IMG/VR virus record: IMGVR_UViG_3300017917_002593
Location: 1 to 64,000 of that record
Direction: 5' to 3' (one strand)
Source: a virus
Length of the DNA stretch: 64,000 nt
Part shown: positions 1 to 10,973 of the stretch, one piece after another
Layout of the letters: each line of letters begins with the position of its first letter
Position numbering within the stretch: the first letter of the stretch is position 1
The notes under the pieces: model-generated
Database searches by the model: none
Told to the model about the DNA's origin: nothing
The model's input: only the letters and a program-made list of their open reading frames with translations
Program-made: the position numbers and the translations under genes

Positions 1-3000
1 AGTCTTTGTAAGATCTGTTGCTATCTTGGTTGCTGAAATAAACAGATATTGACCTGTTCTATCCATTGTGATGCTTTCAGCAAAGCCTGTGCCAACTCCA
101 AGCATTCCGTAAAATCCAGAATCTAAAGGAGTTATAATCTGTGTGAAAGAATATAAATCTCTATCAGTTGAAGAATAGATATATACCGCACCTGTTGAGT
201 TATTCCACCCTGGAGCAGCTACGGCAATTCGAGTAGCATCACTATTTCCAGTAATTGCATGTCCAAAACGACTGCCTGAAGTAATGTTAGGCATTTCTAA
301 TTTTAGATTCGGAGTTGCAACAATGCTAATTGAGTTAGGGCTTACTGAATTGATAATGTTGTGGTACACTGCACCTTGATCAGAATCTTGTCCAGGGCTG
401 GAAACAAACACAACCTTTGACGATGTTGAAATGTTGCCAACAAAAATATCGTAACCAAAATGTGCAGATGCCTGCGGTGTAGGGCTGGCAATTGCTATAT
501 CAAACACAACTTCTGTTTGGTCAAAATTGTATCTAACAATTTTTACAAAACCTTGATTTGACAATCCGGATGCAGAGCCGTTGACAGAAACTGTACTAAA
601 TTTGTTTGTAACTGTAGCATGTTTTACATTAGAAGCAGTAGGTGCTCCAATATAAACAATTCCAGCATCCTGATCTATTTTTAAAGATTTTCCAAATAGA
701 GAACTATTAGCACCTGTAAAATATTTTTCAGTCTTTGAGGTGTTAGGAAGAATTACACCAGCAGGGTATAAACCTGTGTTGTCTCTCTTGTAAAGATATA
801 CTCTTCCAAAATCGTCAGATAGGCCTGCATCATAAAGGAAGTTAGGAGAGGATACTGCCAATTTAGATCCGTCGTCTGTTCCTGCAATAGAATAACCATA
901 TTGCTGATTTTTCTCTAAGGTGTATGCAACCGACGGTGAATTAACTTCGGATGAATCAAAGTTTTTAGTTTTTGTAAACACTGTCCATTTGTTATCGGAT
1001 GCAGCATCTACCCAAATTTTTTCACCTGTTTTAAATTGACTTAGGAGGTTAGGATATCTGAACAAGCTATCAAAGTTATTAAATCTAACACTAACAAATT
1101 TGAAGAGTAATCCTACCGCCGGAACGAACGGTGTTGTTAGGCTTGATAAAACAGACGACACTGTAAACTTGTTAAGGTCAATAATTTCTTCAACTGTGTA
1201 TACTCCATCAAGTTGAGGATCAAACTGACTTATACTAATTAGATCTCCTGCTACCAAGTTATGGTGATATTCTGTGGCAAATATAACACTTGAACCAGGA
1301 CTGTATATGTCTGCTTCTACAACTTTAACAGGCAGCTGAGTATATCTCACAATGTCCCAACCGCCGTTAGAAGTAAATCCTATCCAAACAGTGTCGCCGT
1401 CTTTTAGCGCCCTGTTGTTTGCAATATCTAAAATACTGTCTCTATTAAATGCTGTTGCTGTTACATCGTCGAGTCTTGCATAACCAGCAGTAGGTAAAGA
1501 AACAACACTATCAGTTATTACTCCGGAAGAAGTTTTAAACGGTGTGTTATTGTAATTTTCTGGTTTGATTACAATTTGATCAGGAGTTTCATAAGAAATA
1601 AACTCACTAACTACTTGAGGAACCTCATTTGTAAATTGAATAATCTGAGGATTCTCTTTAAGTTCAAGCTCGTCTAACGTAAACTCTAAAGTTTCATTTT
1701 CAGAGAATGCACCAAAATTACCAACTCTAAAAGCCCAGTCTTCGTAGAAGTCAATAAATCCTCCCTGAGACACAATACTGGCTTTAGCAAGTTTGTTAAT
1801 TGTATTCTTAGTTCCTTTTTCTTTAATATATCCTTGATAGAACTTGTATTGGCTAATAGGATTTGTAAAGATATTATCGAGATAATTTCTTGGGCTATAG
1901 CCAACAAGACTTTGTGCAAGTCGCTGTTGCACTGCATCAAAGTTGTCAATGTCTAAACTGTAAAAATCTTCGAACTGATTAATTTTATAATCAAAGTTAG
2001 GCAATAATTCAGCTACAGGTTTTTTACCAAGAACAGACCATTGTGAAAAATTAAATTCTTCAGATCCTAAAACTTTAGAAATTGCAGAATAATAGTTACC
2101 TGCATAGAATACAATATCCCCAGTAGAATAATCTGTATACTTTTCCCAGTTAGAAATTTGTGCTTCGTCGTAGATAAATCCAGGACTGAACATATCTCCG
2201 TTCCAGCCGCCTGTGATAAATCCTAACAATTTGATTCGGCGCTGGCGATAACCAGTTGCAGGATCATAGATTACATCGTTAAACATTGTTGAATTGTTAA
2301 GGACTAACGTATGTTCTTTTTGTATAAGATTAATTTTTACAAAAAATATTCCGTCGGTCGTATTGACAGTTCTAACAACAAATGTATTTTCGTCTCTCGA
2401 TGTTGAAATGTTTTTGCTGGATATAGTTGATCCATCTGCCTTAAGAACACTGTAGTCGTAAAACACATTTGTTAAATTGTCAACAACTGCGGCATTATCA
2501 TTAAACTTCAACGAGTTAGCAAAAGGACTTAGTGTTATTACACTACCAACAGCCCATTTTTGAGTAGTCCAATATAATAGTTCTTTGCTGGAGAATGTCC
2601 AGTCTAACATTTCGTTAAGGTCTTTGTTATACTCGTCAAAGATGCATCCTTGAGATTCTAACCACTTACCATAACCTAAGACTACAGCATATAAAGATTC
2701 TACATCTGAGTATTCAACACCGTACGGAATTTCTACAGGTGTAGAGCCATACTTAGATGGTCTTCTTACAGAAATTCCTCCAACGACTGGAAGTGCAGGC
2801 AATAACTGAAATTTAGTAGAATCAAACGAGCTTCCAGAGTTATGCCCTACTTTGGTCCTATAGAATTTTCCAAGATGTCTAACAACTTGTCCTTGCTTGT
2901 AATATCTGAATCCAGAGTTGGTACTAACAGATGTAGTGTCTAATCCAGTAATAGGATTAGCAGATGAAGGAGCCCATTCTACATAAGACTCAGGAGTTCC

Positions 3001-6000
3001 CCCAATTGTAATTGCAGGATCAGTAGCAGTAAAGTTGGGCATCAAGCACATGAAGTAAGGATTGTTTGTATCGTATCCTCGAATACTAAATCCTCGTGCT
3101 GTCTTTTCAACTATTATTCCGCTAACACTTAATGATCTAACAGGACTGCTCTTATCTAAAAATACTTCGTGGTCCTCATTAACTAACGCAACTCCTATAC
3201 TTGAGCTGTTAGGGCTTACGCTATCAATGATAACCCTGAACTTATCTTTGTTGATAAATCCGCCTAATTTATGAGTAAGTCTGAATGTAATAAATTTTAA
3301 TTCTGACTTTAACTCGTCGAGATATTTTCTGTTCTTTTGACGGCCTGCTTCAATTAAAAATACACTGTATCCAGAAGCATGAGTTATCTGGCCGTCTACT
3401 ACGTCTTGATATAATTTTAAGTCAGCGAAACTAATAAACTTTTTATTTTCTCCGTAGACATATTGACCTGCAAGATTTTTAGTCATTCTACTAACGTCAA
3501 ACAACATACTTGCATATGTGGCAGGAGCAGTTAATGCTAATAATATTTGAACAGCAAACGGATATAAAGAGCTCTTTCTCCAAGCTGACTCAACAGGGCC
3601 CTGATCGCCAAACTTCCAATTATCATAAGTTTTTAGATAATCTAATCCAGTTGCAATATTGGCAGATGCAGGATCTAATAAGTTTCCGTTTTCATCAACT
3701 GGTAAAATATTTGAAAGGCCGGATCTAACATATTTTTTAATTACATATCCGCCAGCAGGATCTCTAACATAACCTTTTTCTAAATCTTCCCAAAGAATTG
3801 TGTTACCTCGAGTGTATGGCTTAGGTCCGTAGACACCAGTCCACCATGTTGGCATTACATTAAATCCTAACATTTCCCAAGGATGTGTGTGAGGACGATC
3901 TGTATCAAAGAAAAACTTATAGATACCTCTCCAGTTTCCCGGTAATGGAAGTTTAGTTACAAGATCTTTTCCAGACTTATAATTCCAAGTTTTTCTATCT
4001 TCGCCAGCTGTAGAATTTTTAGAATAATTTAAACCATAAAAACTATCCCACTTTAAAAATTCTCTTGAAAGAATGTCGTTAACTTCCTTCAACGAATACT
4101 TGTTATTTCTAAATGCGCCTGGAATGACATCGTTGATATCTAAAAGTTCTGGGTTATAAGTAGTCTTAATATTATTAAAAACTCTTCTTTCGAACTCAAG
4201 AATAATGTCGTCTCGATAATCATTAAAGGCTACGAATACGCTGCCGTCGTGCCCTTGAATAACTTTTTTTGGTTGCCCAACATAAGTGTCGTCAAAATAA
4301 ATTTTTGGTTCAAATTTAGGATATAGACCTAACTTAGTCGGTGTAGGTGGTACGAAGCATCCCTGAGTACTGGTGTAATCATTGACAGTGATTACATCGC
4401 CTTTTTCTAAATCTATCAAAATATTGACAGCAGAATCAAATTGATCAAATTGATATTCAGAGCCATGCAGTAGTTGAGAAGTTACTCCTGCGGCAGTTGT
4501 TCTGTAGACAATTACTGCACGCAAAGACAACTTTGTTAGATTAAAAATCGATGTCAACGAATATATCTTGTTTCTTGGGTCAGTAACAGTATATGAACGT
4601 GAAACAACATCAGTTCCATACGGAATCATATCACTAAGTGCATACGGGAATGACACTTCTTTGTTGACGTTCATATTATAAAGTGCAATATCCAATGCTT
4701 TTGCAGGAGTATAATTGCCTTTAAATTTTGTAACTTGCTCAATTAAACCCAATTTAAACTGTTGGTAATGTTGAGCAACTGTTCGAGTAGCAGAAATAAG
4801 ATTAAATTTATCGTTGGCAATAAAGTAAGCTGCAAACGATAACGGATTCTTATTCGAAATTAAACGAGTTCCATAATTTGCCAGGCCTTCGATATCTCGA
4901 ATATTACTTGATCCTGGAAAATCTCCAACAAATTCTGGGTGTCTGTCAACCATTGTTTTAGCATGGTCAGCCAATTCAGTTAATGTAAAATCGGCAATCT
5001 GACTGTTTAGCGGGTTATTGCTAAATCCTAAAGATGTTTCATAAGCTCCAGTAGAAGACGGAACTCCTTTTGATTTTATCTTTAATAGAACTCTGTCGCC
5101 AATAGCTAACGAAGATTTGAAAACTACAAAATATCTTCTACCAGATGGAAATAAAGTATATTCAACATTTAGATCATTCTTAACATCGTTAACATATACT
5201 TCGATATCAAGCTGTTGATAACCTGCATTAGCAATCGAAGTTATTTCCAACTGAGTAATCTCAGTTTCGATAACTTGATACTGAAGAACAGGAATTGTAT
5301 ATTCAGTTGCAGGTGCCCATACGTTAACAAAAGAAGAACTATTTCTATTAGAATTTTTCTTCATAAAGCCCGACGATACGGGAACTGAATAAGAATTATT
5401 GCCGTCAACAACAAAATTCTCATCAGTCATGAAATAGTTTTCAAATAGATAGTATGATTGATTTGAGATACTTCTATATTTTAAAGGAAATCCAAGTACC
5501 GGATCAGGTGCTCCAGTTCCTACACTATATCCAAAAACTTTAGATCCTAAAAATATTTCTTTATATTTTACAGAACTGTAGGCTTCGCCATCGTTATCAA
5601 AAATTTCAAATCGAGGAGGTTGGTTAATCGCAACTTTTTGTTGCCCGGATACCCAAGCAGTTCCGTTATACCACCAGTTTTCACCGCGCTTGACATTACC
5701 TTTTGTAATAACAACAGAATCGCCCAGCTGTGGTGTAACATCAGATTCTTCGTCGAGACTGATTTTAAACTTCTCTCCAATTTTTACAAAATTAACAACA
5801 TAGGTTTTATTATTGACAAAACTATCGTCGTCTGCGGTAAAGATTACTCTGTCACCTTGACCTACTTCTTCTCCGTCAATATAATATCCGACAGCGCCTT
5901 CGACTGTAGAAAATACATCTGTTGTAACTGTGTCGATGAATTGGATGTTCTTTTTTGCAAAAGATCCAAAGTTGTTTAACTGAAGGTCTGCTTCAAATTC

Positions 6001-7257
6001 GATAATTGGACGTTTAGCTCTTTGTGCAAAAGGTAAACTTACAGGAATTTTATTAATTTCTGCACTTAATTTTATAACATCTTCGTGGAACCATCTGTTA
6101 TAACGAGACCAAGGATTCTTGTCCTGACTTGCTTTGTTGATAGTTGTATACTCAGGAACTAACGGAAGATTCATAGATTGATCAAATGCAAATTCATCAA
6201 AACTATAACTGTCAAATCTTTCATCTGCCGCAGTAGAAAATCTTTCTGGGGGCACTAATGAATTAAATTCAACTAACTTAATTTCTGTTCCAACGCCTTC
6301 AACTATAAACTCTTTGCCACGATAAATTGCAGGATACACATCGCCTACAAAATTAATTTTTAATCCGTTGGTAAACTTAACTCCTGAATAAGAAGTATAT
6401 GTTTTCTTTCCAACAATTTCTTTTTCAACATCAATAACACTGTTTTCTTCGATGCTCTTAACAACAAACTCTCCGCCCTTTAATACATTATCTTCTGATA
6501 CATAAAAAAGAGTATTAGGAGTAGTGTGGTCAATGGTTAGAGTAATTGTTCCTTCAGTAATACCGTTGTTTTCTGCGGCTCTAAAAGGAGCTTCTTTCCC
6601 TGAAATTCTGGAAGTCTTTAACCAGAACACACTGTTGCTCTTAACATTAAACTTGTAAGTAACACCTCTGTAAAGAGTTAACTGAGGAGAAGGTGTAAGT
6701 CCGTCAGGAGTAAAGACAAAATTAAATCCGTCAGCAGTTTCAGTAACGTTATAAGTGCTAACGATTTCACGTTCTTTATTAGCAATGGCAACTGAATTAG
6801 GTCCAGCAGGTAGCCAGTAATATTTTTCAAAATTTATAAACTTATCCCAATCAATACGAGGATTAAAAGAATATAACTCAGGAGAAAACAATCTATCATG
6901 GCGAGATGTGTTAGCTCCCTCAAATGATAGTTGATTAATTAAATCGTCGTAAGAAGTAGATTTAATAATTTTAAGAATATCGTCAGTTACAACCAACGCC
7001 GGCTCTAACTGATAGTCTTGTCTAATTTTTAAGTTAGACTCTAAATAAAAATCTTTTTTAGGATTAAATGTAGGAGTAATCTTACTACCAACCCATCCGT
7101 CCAATCTTTTAAGTTGAGGAGGTTGTATTAACTGATCAATTGTGCCAGATAAAAATTTACTGTTTTTGTCTGTCCTAAACAACACAGGCAATAAATTTAC
7201 ACTTTTTCTTACCTGTGGGTTATTTTTGTCAGTTACCTGATTTAATTCATCAGACAT
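1..7257 (-). CDS. 7: Giant gp7-like baseplate wedge protein, 3' end outside window
   Basis: The reading frame opens with ATG at 7257, overlapping the stop of gene 6 by one base pair step (TAATG). In the lines I checked it stays free of stops to base 1, giving at least 2419 codons with no end seen. The N-terminus has the phrase LLPVLFRTDKNSKFLSGTID followed by QLIQPPQL, which I associate with gp7-type wedge proteins of marine T4-like phages. Coliphage gp7 is only about 1032 residues, so this one is more than twice that. A mid-region phrase, HTHPWEMLGFNVMPTWW, is also typical of large marine-phage structural proteins. Near the visible C-terminal end (bases about 1-950) there are at least four FG-GAP-like blades (YGYSIAGTDDGSKLAVSSP, FGYDIFVG, FGHAITGNSDATRIAVAAPG), suggesting a beta-propeller. 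Role: wedge arm of the baseplate. The family call is from memory of sequence patterns, not a search. Confidence 0.7.
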   Translation of the reverse strand, partial: MSDELNQVTDKNNPQVRKSVNLLPVLFRTDKNSKFLSGTIDQLIQPPQLKRLDGWVGSKITPTFNPKKDFYLESNLKIRQDYQLEPALVVTDDILKIIKSTSYDDLINQLSFEGANTSRHDRLFSPELYSFNPRIDWDKFINFEKYYWLPAGPNSVAIANKEREIVSTYNVTETADGFNFVFTPDGLTPSPQLTLYRGVTYKFNVKSNSVFWLKTSRISGKEAPFRAAENNGITEGTITLTIDHTTPNTLFYVSEDNVLKGGEFVVKSIEENSVIDVEKEIVGKKTYTSYSGVKFTNGLKINFVGDVYPAIYRGKEFIVEGVGTEIKLVEFNSLVPPERFSTAADERFDSYSFDEFAFDQSMNLPLVPEYTTINKASQDKNPWSRYNRWFHEDVIKLSAEINKIPVSLPFAQRAKRPIIEFEADLQLNNFGSFAKKNIQFIDTVTTDVFSTVEGAVGYYIDGEEVGQGDRVIFTADDDSFVNNKTYVVNFVKIGEKFKISLDEESDVTPQLGDSVVITKGNVKRGENWWYNGTAWVSGQQKVAINQPPRFEIFDNDGEAYSSVKYKEIFLGSKVFGYSVGTGAPDPVLGFPLKYRSISNQSYYLFENYFMTDENFVVDGNNSYSVPVSSGFMKKNSNRNSSSFVNVWAPATEYTIPVLQYQVIETEITQLEITSIANAGYQQLDIEVYVNDVKNDLNVEYTLFPSGRRYFVVFKSSLAIGDRVLLKIKSKGVPSSTGAYETSLGFSNNPLNSQIADFTLTELADHAKTMVDRHPEFVGDFPGSSNIRDIEGLANYGTRLISNKNPLSFAAYFIANDKFNLISATRTVAQHYQQFKLGLIEQVTKFKGNYTPAKALDIALYNMNVNKEVSFPYALSDMIPYGTDVVSRSYTVTDPRNKIYSLTSIFNLTKLSLRAVIVYRTTAAGVTSQLLHGSEYQFDQFDSAVNILIDLEKGDVITVNDYTSTQGCFVPPTPTKLGLYPKFEPKIYFDDTYVGQPKKVIQGHDGSVFVAFNDYRDDIILEFERRVFNNIKTTYNPELLDINDVIPGAFRNNKYSLKEVNDILSREFLKWDSFYGLNYSKNSTAGEDRKTWNYKSGKDLVTKLPLPGNWRGIYKFFFDTDRPHTHPWEMLGFNVMPTWWTGVYGPKPYTRGNTILWEDLEKGYVRDPAGGYVIKKYVRSGLSNILPVDENGNLLDPASANIATGLDYLKTYDNWKFGDQGPVESAWRKSSLYPFAVQILLALTAPATYASMLFDVSRMTKNLAGQYVYGENKKFISFADLKLYQDVVDGQITHASGYSVFLIEAGRQKNRKYLDELKSELKFITFRLTHKLGGFINKDKFRVIIDSVSPNSSSIGVALVNEDHEVFLDKSSPVRSLSVSGIIVEKTARGFSIRGYDTNNPYFMCLMPNFTATDPAITIGGTPESYVEWAPSSANPITGLDTTSVSTNSGFRYYKQGQVVRHLGKFYRTKVGHNSGSSFDSTKFQLLPALPVVGGISVRRPSKYGSTPVEIPYGVEYSDVESLYAVVLGYGKWLESQGCIFDEYNKDLNEMLDWTFSSKELLYWTTQKWAVGSVITLSPFANSLKFNDNAAVVDNLTNVFYDYSVLKADGSTISSKNISTSRDENTFVVRTVNTTDGIFFVKINLIQKEHTLVLNNSTMFNDVIYDPATGYRQRRIKLLGFITGGWNGDMFSPGFIYDEAQISNWEKYTDYSTGDIVFYAGNYYSAISKVLGSEEFNFSQWSVLGKKPVAELLPNFDYKINQFEDFYSLDIDNFDAVQQRLAQSLVGYSPRNYLDNIFTNPISQYKFYQGYIKEKGTKNTINKLAKASIVSQGGFIDFYEDWAFRVGNFGAFSENETLEFTLDELELKENPQIIQFTNEVPQVVSEFISYETPDQIVIKPENYNNTPFKTSSGVITDSVVSLPTAGYARLDDVTATAFNRDSILDIANNRALKDGDTVWIGFTSNGGWDIVRYTQLPVKVVEADIYSPGSSVIFATEYHHNLVAGDLISISQFDPQLDGVYTVEEIIDLNKFTVSSVLSSLTTPFVPAVGLLFKFVSVRFNNFDSLFRYPNLLSQFKTGEKIWVDAASDNKWTVFTKTKNFDSSEVNSPSVAYTLEKNQQYGYSIAGTDDGSKLAVSSPNFLYDAGLSDDFGRVYLYKRDNTGLYPAGVILPNTSKTEKYFTGANSSLFGKSLKIDQDAGIVYIGAPTASNVKHATVTNKFSTVSVNGSASGLSNQGFVKIVRYNFDQTEVVFDIAIASPTPQASAHFGYDIFVGNISTSSKVVFVSSPGQDSDQGAVYHNIINSVSPNSISIVATPNLKLEMPNITSGSRFGHAITGNSDATRIAVAAPGWNNSTGAVYIYSSTDRDLYSFTQIITPLDSGFYGMLGVGTGFAESITMDRTGQYLFISATKIATDLTKT

Positions 7258-10200
7258 TAATATACTCCTAACGTACTGTTAATAATTGTAGCGGTTGTTT
7301 TAATTTGGCTTGAGGTAATAGCGTCAATAATTTCAATATCGTTGACTGTTGCACCGTTGATAAAAATTTCGTTGTTCTGACATGCAATTTCGTATAGACT
7401 ACCAAAAGGAACATCTGCCTTAGGTACTATGATGAAATTAGTGATATCCGGGGTCATTAAATTCATGATATAGGTCGATAACTCACTAAAATAGAATGTC
7501 TTACCAAACTCCCAATTTTCCAATGCAAAGAATTGTTCGATACCTGCAATTATTCTTGACCTTAATTCGTTTTCAGTTGTAGCTCTGGAGGAATTTCTAA
7601 CAGCCTTAAATGTTGCCTGCAAGTTTCTCGAAGACTGATCTCCAAATAATACCTTGTATTTAACTGGCTGGTATATCAGCTGATCGCTAATTGCCTTAAT
7701 AGGTTCTAACACAGAACTATAGTTTTCTTCAAGTTCAGAACTTGTAGGAGGAAGAGGTTCAGTTCCTGTTCCCGATACTAACCAATTTCTATAGTTTGTA
7801 TCGTAGCTTTGTGTTAACACATAAATGTCAATAATGTTAGTCTTGCTTGGATCTAATCTTCTGTTTTCACCACTATTGTGTTTGTATTGAAACTTAAGAC
7901 CTTTTCTACCAGGCTTGGCAATATAGTTTGGCTCAAGAGTGTAAAAGACTTCAGTCAATGTTGAATATCTCTTAACCACATCAATCGACGAATCGTAGAA
8001 ATAATATAACTGACCTTCAACTGGTCCAGCTGCATCACATTCTGTTTCAGACGGGAAAGATACAATACTATCATTTGTTATATTATAAGACAACTCATTA
8101 GCAGTCTTTTTAAAGAAAACAAATTTATCTTTGTATCCTGTTTGAGCGCCTATTGAGTTAGGAGCAACAATATCAAGGAATGCATCAGGATTTTCTATCT
8201 GAGCATCTTCGTACTCGTCTAAGAAAGTGACTCTAACTTTTTTAGGTTCAATATATCCATCAGCCTCAGTTACAGTTCCGTCAATTTGCCAACCATAATC
8301 AGTACCAAGAGGTAATGTAGAAAATTCTGCTTCTGAATTAGCCACACTAACTACTGAGGTTAAAGTGCTATAACCTCCACCGGTGTTAGTAACAATAATG
8401 TTTTCTAAACTACCGTTTTTAATAATAGAGTAAAACTTTCCTTGAATAGTTCCGCCAGATACAGTAATACCCGGACTCGAAACATATCCCCTGCCTTTAT
8501 TAATAATTCTAAAACTATTCTCTGTAATAGTTCCGCCAGGGCCTGTGCTGATCAGTTCTACTACAGCATTTCCATAATTAACAGGAGAAGGATTAGTTCC
8601 TAAAACTGTGATTTGGTCTTTAACCAATGTATTCTTGATAAAATCATAATTCTTATTTGTAGTATCAAAATAGAATGATGTGTTTCTTTCGCTTTCAAAA
8701 ATATAATCTGTTACTCTATACTTAACATCGTATCCGATTCCGTTCCAAACAAAAGCAAACAACCAACTTGAATCGCTGTTAGTATTTGAAGTATCTTTTT
8801 GATATATCAAGGTAAAATCGTTAGTTAAGTCAAGGTCAGTATCGTTAATAACATACCACGAACGAGTACTTTCTGCAAAACTTAGACCGAAATTTCGTTT
8901 AGCTAAACAAAGATTGACAATGTCAGCTTGTAGAGAATAACTGAATACAGTATCAAAAGGCGGAATTATTTCTTCAGCAAATGCTTCTGACGGAATGTTC
9001 TGAGTTAGAATAACTGGACCTGTTCCATCAGGTAAATTTCCTTGACCGCCGTATGTGCCGTCACCGATTACTAAAGATATTTTAACCCATTTAAAATCTT
9101 TAGTGGTAGAATCTGCAATAGATGTTAAATTTCCGTTAGGTAAGAAATATTTTCCTACTGGTGGAATAAATTTTATTAATGTGCCCGGTTCTACGTAACT
9201 AAGGTTACCTGCAGAAAATATACCAGTTTGTAAAGGATTTCCTGTTACTGCATCAATAAAATAACCTGTACATTGATTTGTAGTTTTAGTTGACTGTACC
9301 CATTTTATTTTAGGATCAGACAAACTTGGACGAGGCCAGTAATTTAAATAAAAATTATTCATGCTCTTAGATTCAGTAATCGGAATTAGTTTATTGATTA
9401 CTGTAGCAAAGATTTCATTTTTATTTGTGTAAGAAAATTGTAAAGATAGAGTTTTATTGTCGCGATAAATTGCTCCGTCGTCGCCAAAAATGTTGGTGCT
9501 GGAGTATTTTCCGCTGACATCGCTTAATTCAAAATACTTCGAAACTCCGCTGGAGATTCTGTTAATACTCTTAATCTTAACAATATCTGCACCTGCATTA
9601 AGAGGAGCAATATTATAATCTTCCGCAGTAATCATACGATTTTGAGTATAGTATGACTGCGGCGCTTTTAATTTAATATTAGCGTCACTTTCAGCAGACT
9701 CACTGTTGTTTACTGTGTATTGTAAACTAAAAGTAAGAGTCAACTGTTGCTTCTGACCAATTTTATTAAAGTAAGGAAGAGTAATTTGTACTCCGTTAAT
9801 TTGCTCAGGTTTGATAGAGTACTTTAATCCATTACTTTGTCTATAGAATAATACAAATTGCCCTTTTGGAAGATTACCAAATAATCCGTCAGCAAAGTTT
9901 AGATCAATTTGATCACCTTCCCTTGTTGAAACAGCAAAAATATCTCTCTGTTGATTGCTCAAGCTATTATAGATAATGTTATTTCCTACAAGAGCATCAA
10001 CCTTCTTCCACTCAGAAGAATAATTGCCGTTAGCATCTAATTGCCACAACCATACATCACTGTCATTAATGTTGCTGGCATTAACTCCTACAATTTCATT
10101 AGGAACAGGAGCGTCAATGTTAAACGAAGTAAGATTTAATGTACCTTGTCTAAAGTGTACAAAAAATCCTGTATTTGAACTGGCGCTGCCTTTGCTGTCG

Positions 10201-10922
10201 TTTTTAAAAATAAAACTAAATTGATCAGCAGGCTTTGGTGTAGATTCGTATACAACATTCTTACCAGTAAACTCGCAACTGGTAATTTCAAACGGCATAG
10301 AAATTCCGCCAATGGTTTTACTAAACCCAAACACAGGAACATCTGTATTTGCAGTGTTGAATCTATATTGTTCTGTAGGAATTCCGCTTATTGTTTTTTT
10401 ATCGTAAGGCTTACCAAATGTAACATTGCCCGGCATTGCACTGTTTAAAATTGTAATGAACTGTTGATACCAATTGAGATTAGTAACATCGTTCCAAACA
10501 ATAACAGTGTTGGCAAGGTTGCTGCCGTTGGCGTCAAAAACGTTGTCAGTTGTAGATACCGCAGTTAGTTTTAGGAAGCCGTTGGCAGGCTGATTTCGTT
10601 TAGCATTATAGTTAATTAACTGTGCAAGACGTAGAATGCTGTCTCGACGTTCAGCTGTTTCTAAAAAGTTTTCTCTGGCGTTGAGGTCAATCCTAAAACT
10701 GAGGTTTTGTCCAAGATAAGCAATAAGGTCAATAAGAGCAACATATTCGCTCGACTCGATGTAGTCATTAAAATCTTCTGGATACTTTTCGCGAAGATAT
10801 GCGATCATGGTCCTGCGAAGAGTTTCAAAATCGTAGGATTTAAAGTCTGAGTTTTTAAAAGATTGATAAATCTTTTTCCAATCTTCAGCGACCATTAATT
10901 TCGAATTAGTTGACGGGATCAT
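7257..10922 (-). CDS. 6: Baseplate wedge protein gp6
   Basis: 1221 residues; coliphage gp6 is 660, so this is an enlarged version. The N-terminal 110 residues (DWKKIYQSFKNSDFKSYDFE, then LIAYLGQNLSFRIDLNARE and AERRDSILRLAQLINYNAKR) are the usual opening of gp6/baseplate-J-like wedge proteins. A second family phrase, APQSYYTQNRMITAEDYNIAP, lies near residue 430. gp6 forms the ring that ties the six wedges together around the hub. Between about residues 800 and 870 there are two GxGY-type beta repeats (INKGRGYVSSPGITVSGG and NTGGGYSTLTSVVSVA) that look like an insert; a similar phrase occurs in the protein at 34477. The gene sits between gene 25 and the gp7-like gene, as in T4-type baseplate clusters, and has an AATAAATA late-promoter motif 21 bases before its start. 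Confidence 0.88.
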   Translation of the reverse strand: MIPSTNSKLMVAEDWKKIYQSFKNSDFKSYDFETLRRTMIAYLREKYPEDFNDYIESSEYVALIDLIAYLGQNLSFRIDLNARENFLETAERRDSILRLAQLINYNAKRNQPANGFLKLTAVSTTDNVFDANGSNLANTVIVWNDVTNLNWYQQFITILNSAMPGNVTFGKPYDKKTISGIPTEQYRFNTANTDVPVFGFSKTIGGISMPFEITSCEFTGKNVVYESTPKPADQFSFIFKNDSKGSASSNTGFFVHFRQGTLNLTSFNIDAPVPNEIVGVNASNINDSDVWLWQLDANGNYSSEWKKVDALVGNNIIYNSLSNQQRDIFAVSTREGDQIDLNFADGLFGNLPKGQFVLFYRQSNGLKYSIKPEQINGVQITLPYFNKIGQKQQLTLTFSLQYTVNNSESAESDANIKLKAPQSYYTQNRMITAEDYNIAPLNAGADIVKIKSINRISSGVSKYFELSDVSGKYSSTNIFGDDGAIYRDNKTLSLQFSYTNKNEIFATVINKLIPITESKSMNNFYLNYWPRPSLSDPKIKWVQSTKTTNQCTGYFIDAVTGNPLQTGIFSAGNLSYVEPGTLIKFIPPVGKYFLPNGNLTSIADSTTKDFKWVKISLVIGDGTYGGQGNLPDGTGPVILTQNIPSEAFAEEIIPPFDTVFSYSLQADIVNLCLAKRNFGLSFAESTRSWYVINDTDLDLTNDFTLIYQKDTSNTNSDSSWLFAFVWNGIGYDVKYRVTDYIFESERNTSFYFDTTNKNYDFIKNTLVKDQITVLGTNPSPVNYGNAVVELISTGPGGTITENSFRIINKGRGYVSSPGITVSGGTIQGKFYSIIKNGSLENIIVTNTGGGYSTLTSVVSVANSEAEFSTLPLGTDYGWQIDGTVTEADGYIEPKKVRVTFLDEYEDAQIENPDAFLDIVAPNSIGAQTGYKDKFVFFKKTANELSYNITNDSIVSFPSETECDAAGPVEGQLYYFYDSSIDVVKRYSTLTEVFYTLEPNYIAKPGRKGLKFQYKHNSGENRRLDPSKTNIIDIYVLTQSYDTNYRNWLVSGTGTEPLPPTSSELEENYSSVLEPIKAISDQLIYQPVKYKVLFGDQSSRNLQATFKAVRNSSRATTENELRSRIIAGIEQFFALENWEFGKTFYFSELSTYIMNLMTPDITNFIIVPKADVPFGSLYEIACQNNEIFINGATVNDIEIIDAITSSQIKTTATIINSTLGVY

Positions 10923-10943
10923 AGATGCATTGCCTTATTTTGA

Positions 10944-10951
10944 TATTTATT
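10944..10951 (-). promoter_or_regulatory. Late promoter motif AATAAATA before gene 6
   Basis: The minus strand reads AATAAATA here, between the stop of gene 25 and the start of gene 6, which lies about 21 bases downstream. It matches the T4 late core TATAAATA except at the first base. It could give gene 6 and the gp7-like gene their own late transcript. Confidence 0.5.
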
Positions 10952-10973
10952 TTAAAAATTATGTGGGTAGTTA

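Noticed and set aside
5620-5979. A 119-codon plus-strand frame inside the gp7-like gene
   Set aside because: The minus frame is continuous and protein-like throughout. The plus frame has Cys/Phe/Ile-rich composition typical of antisense reading.
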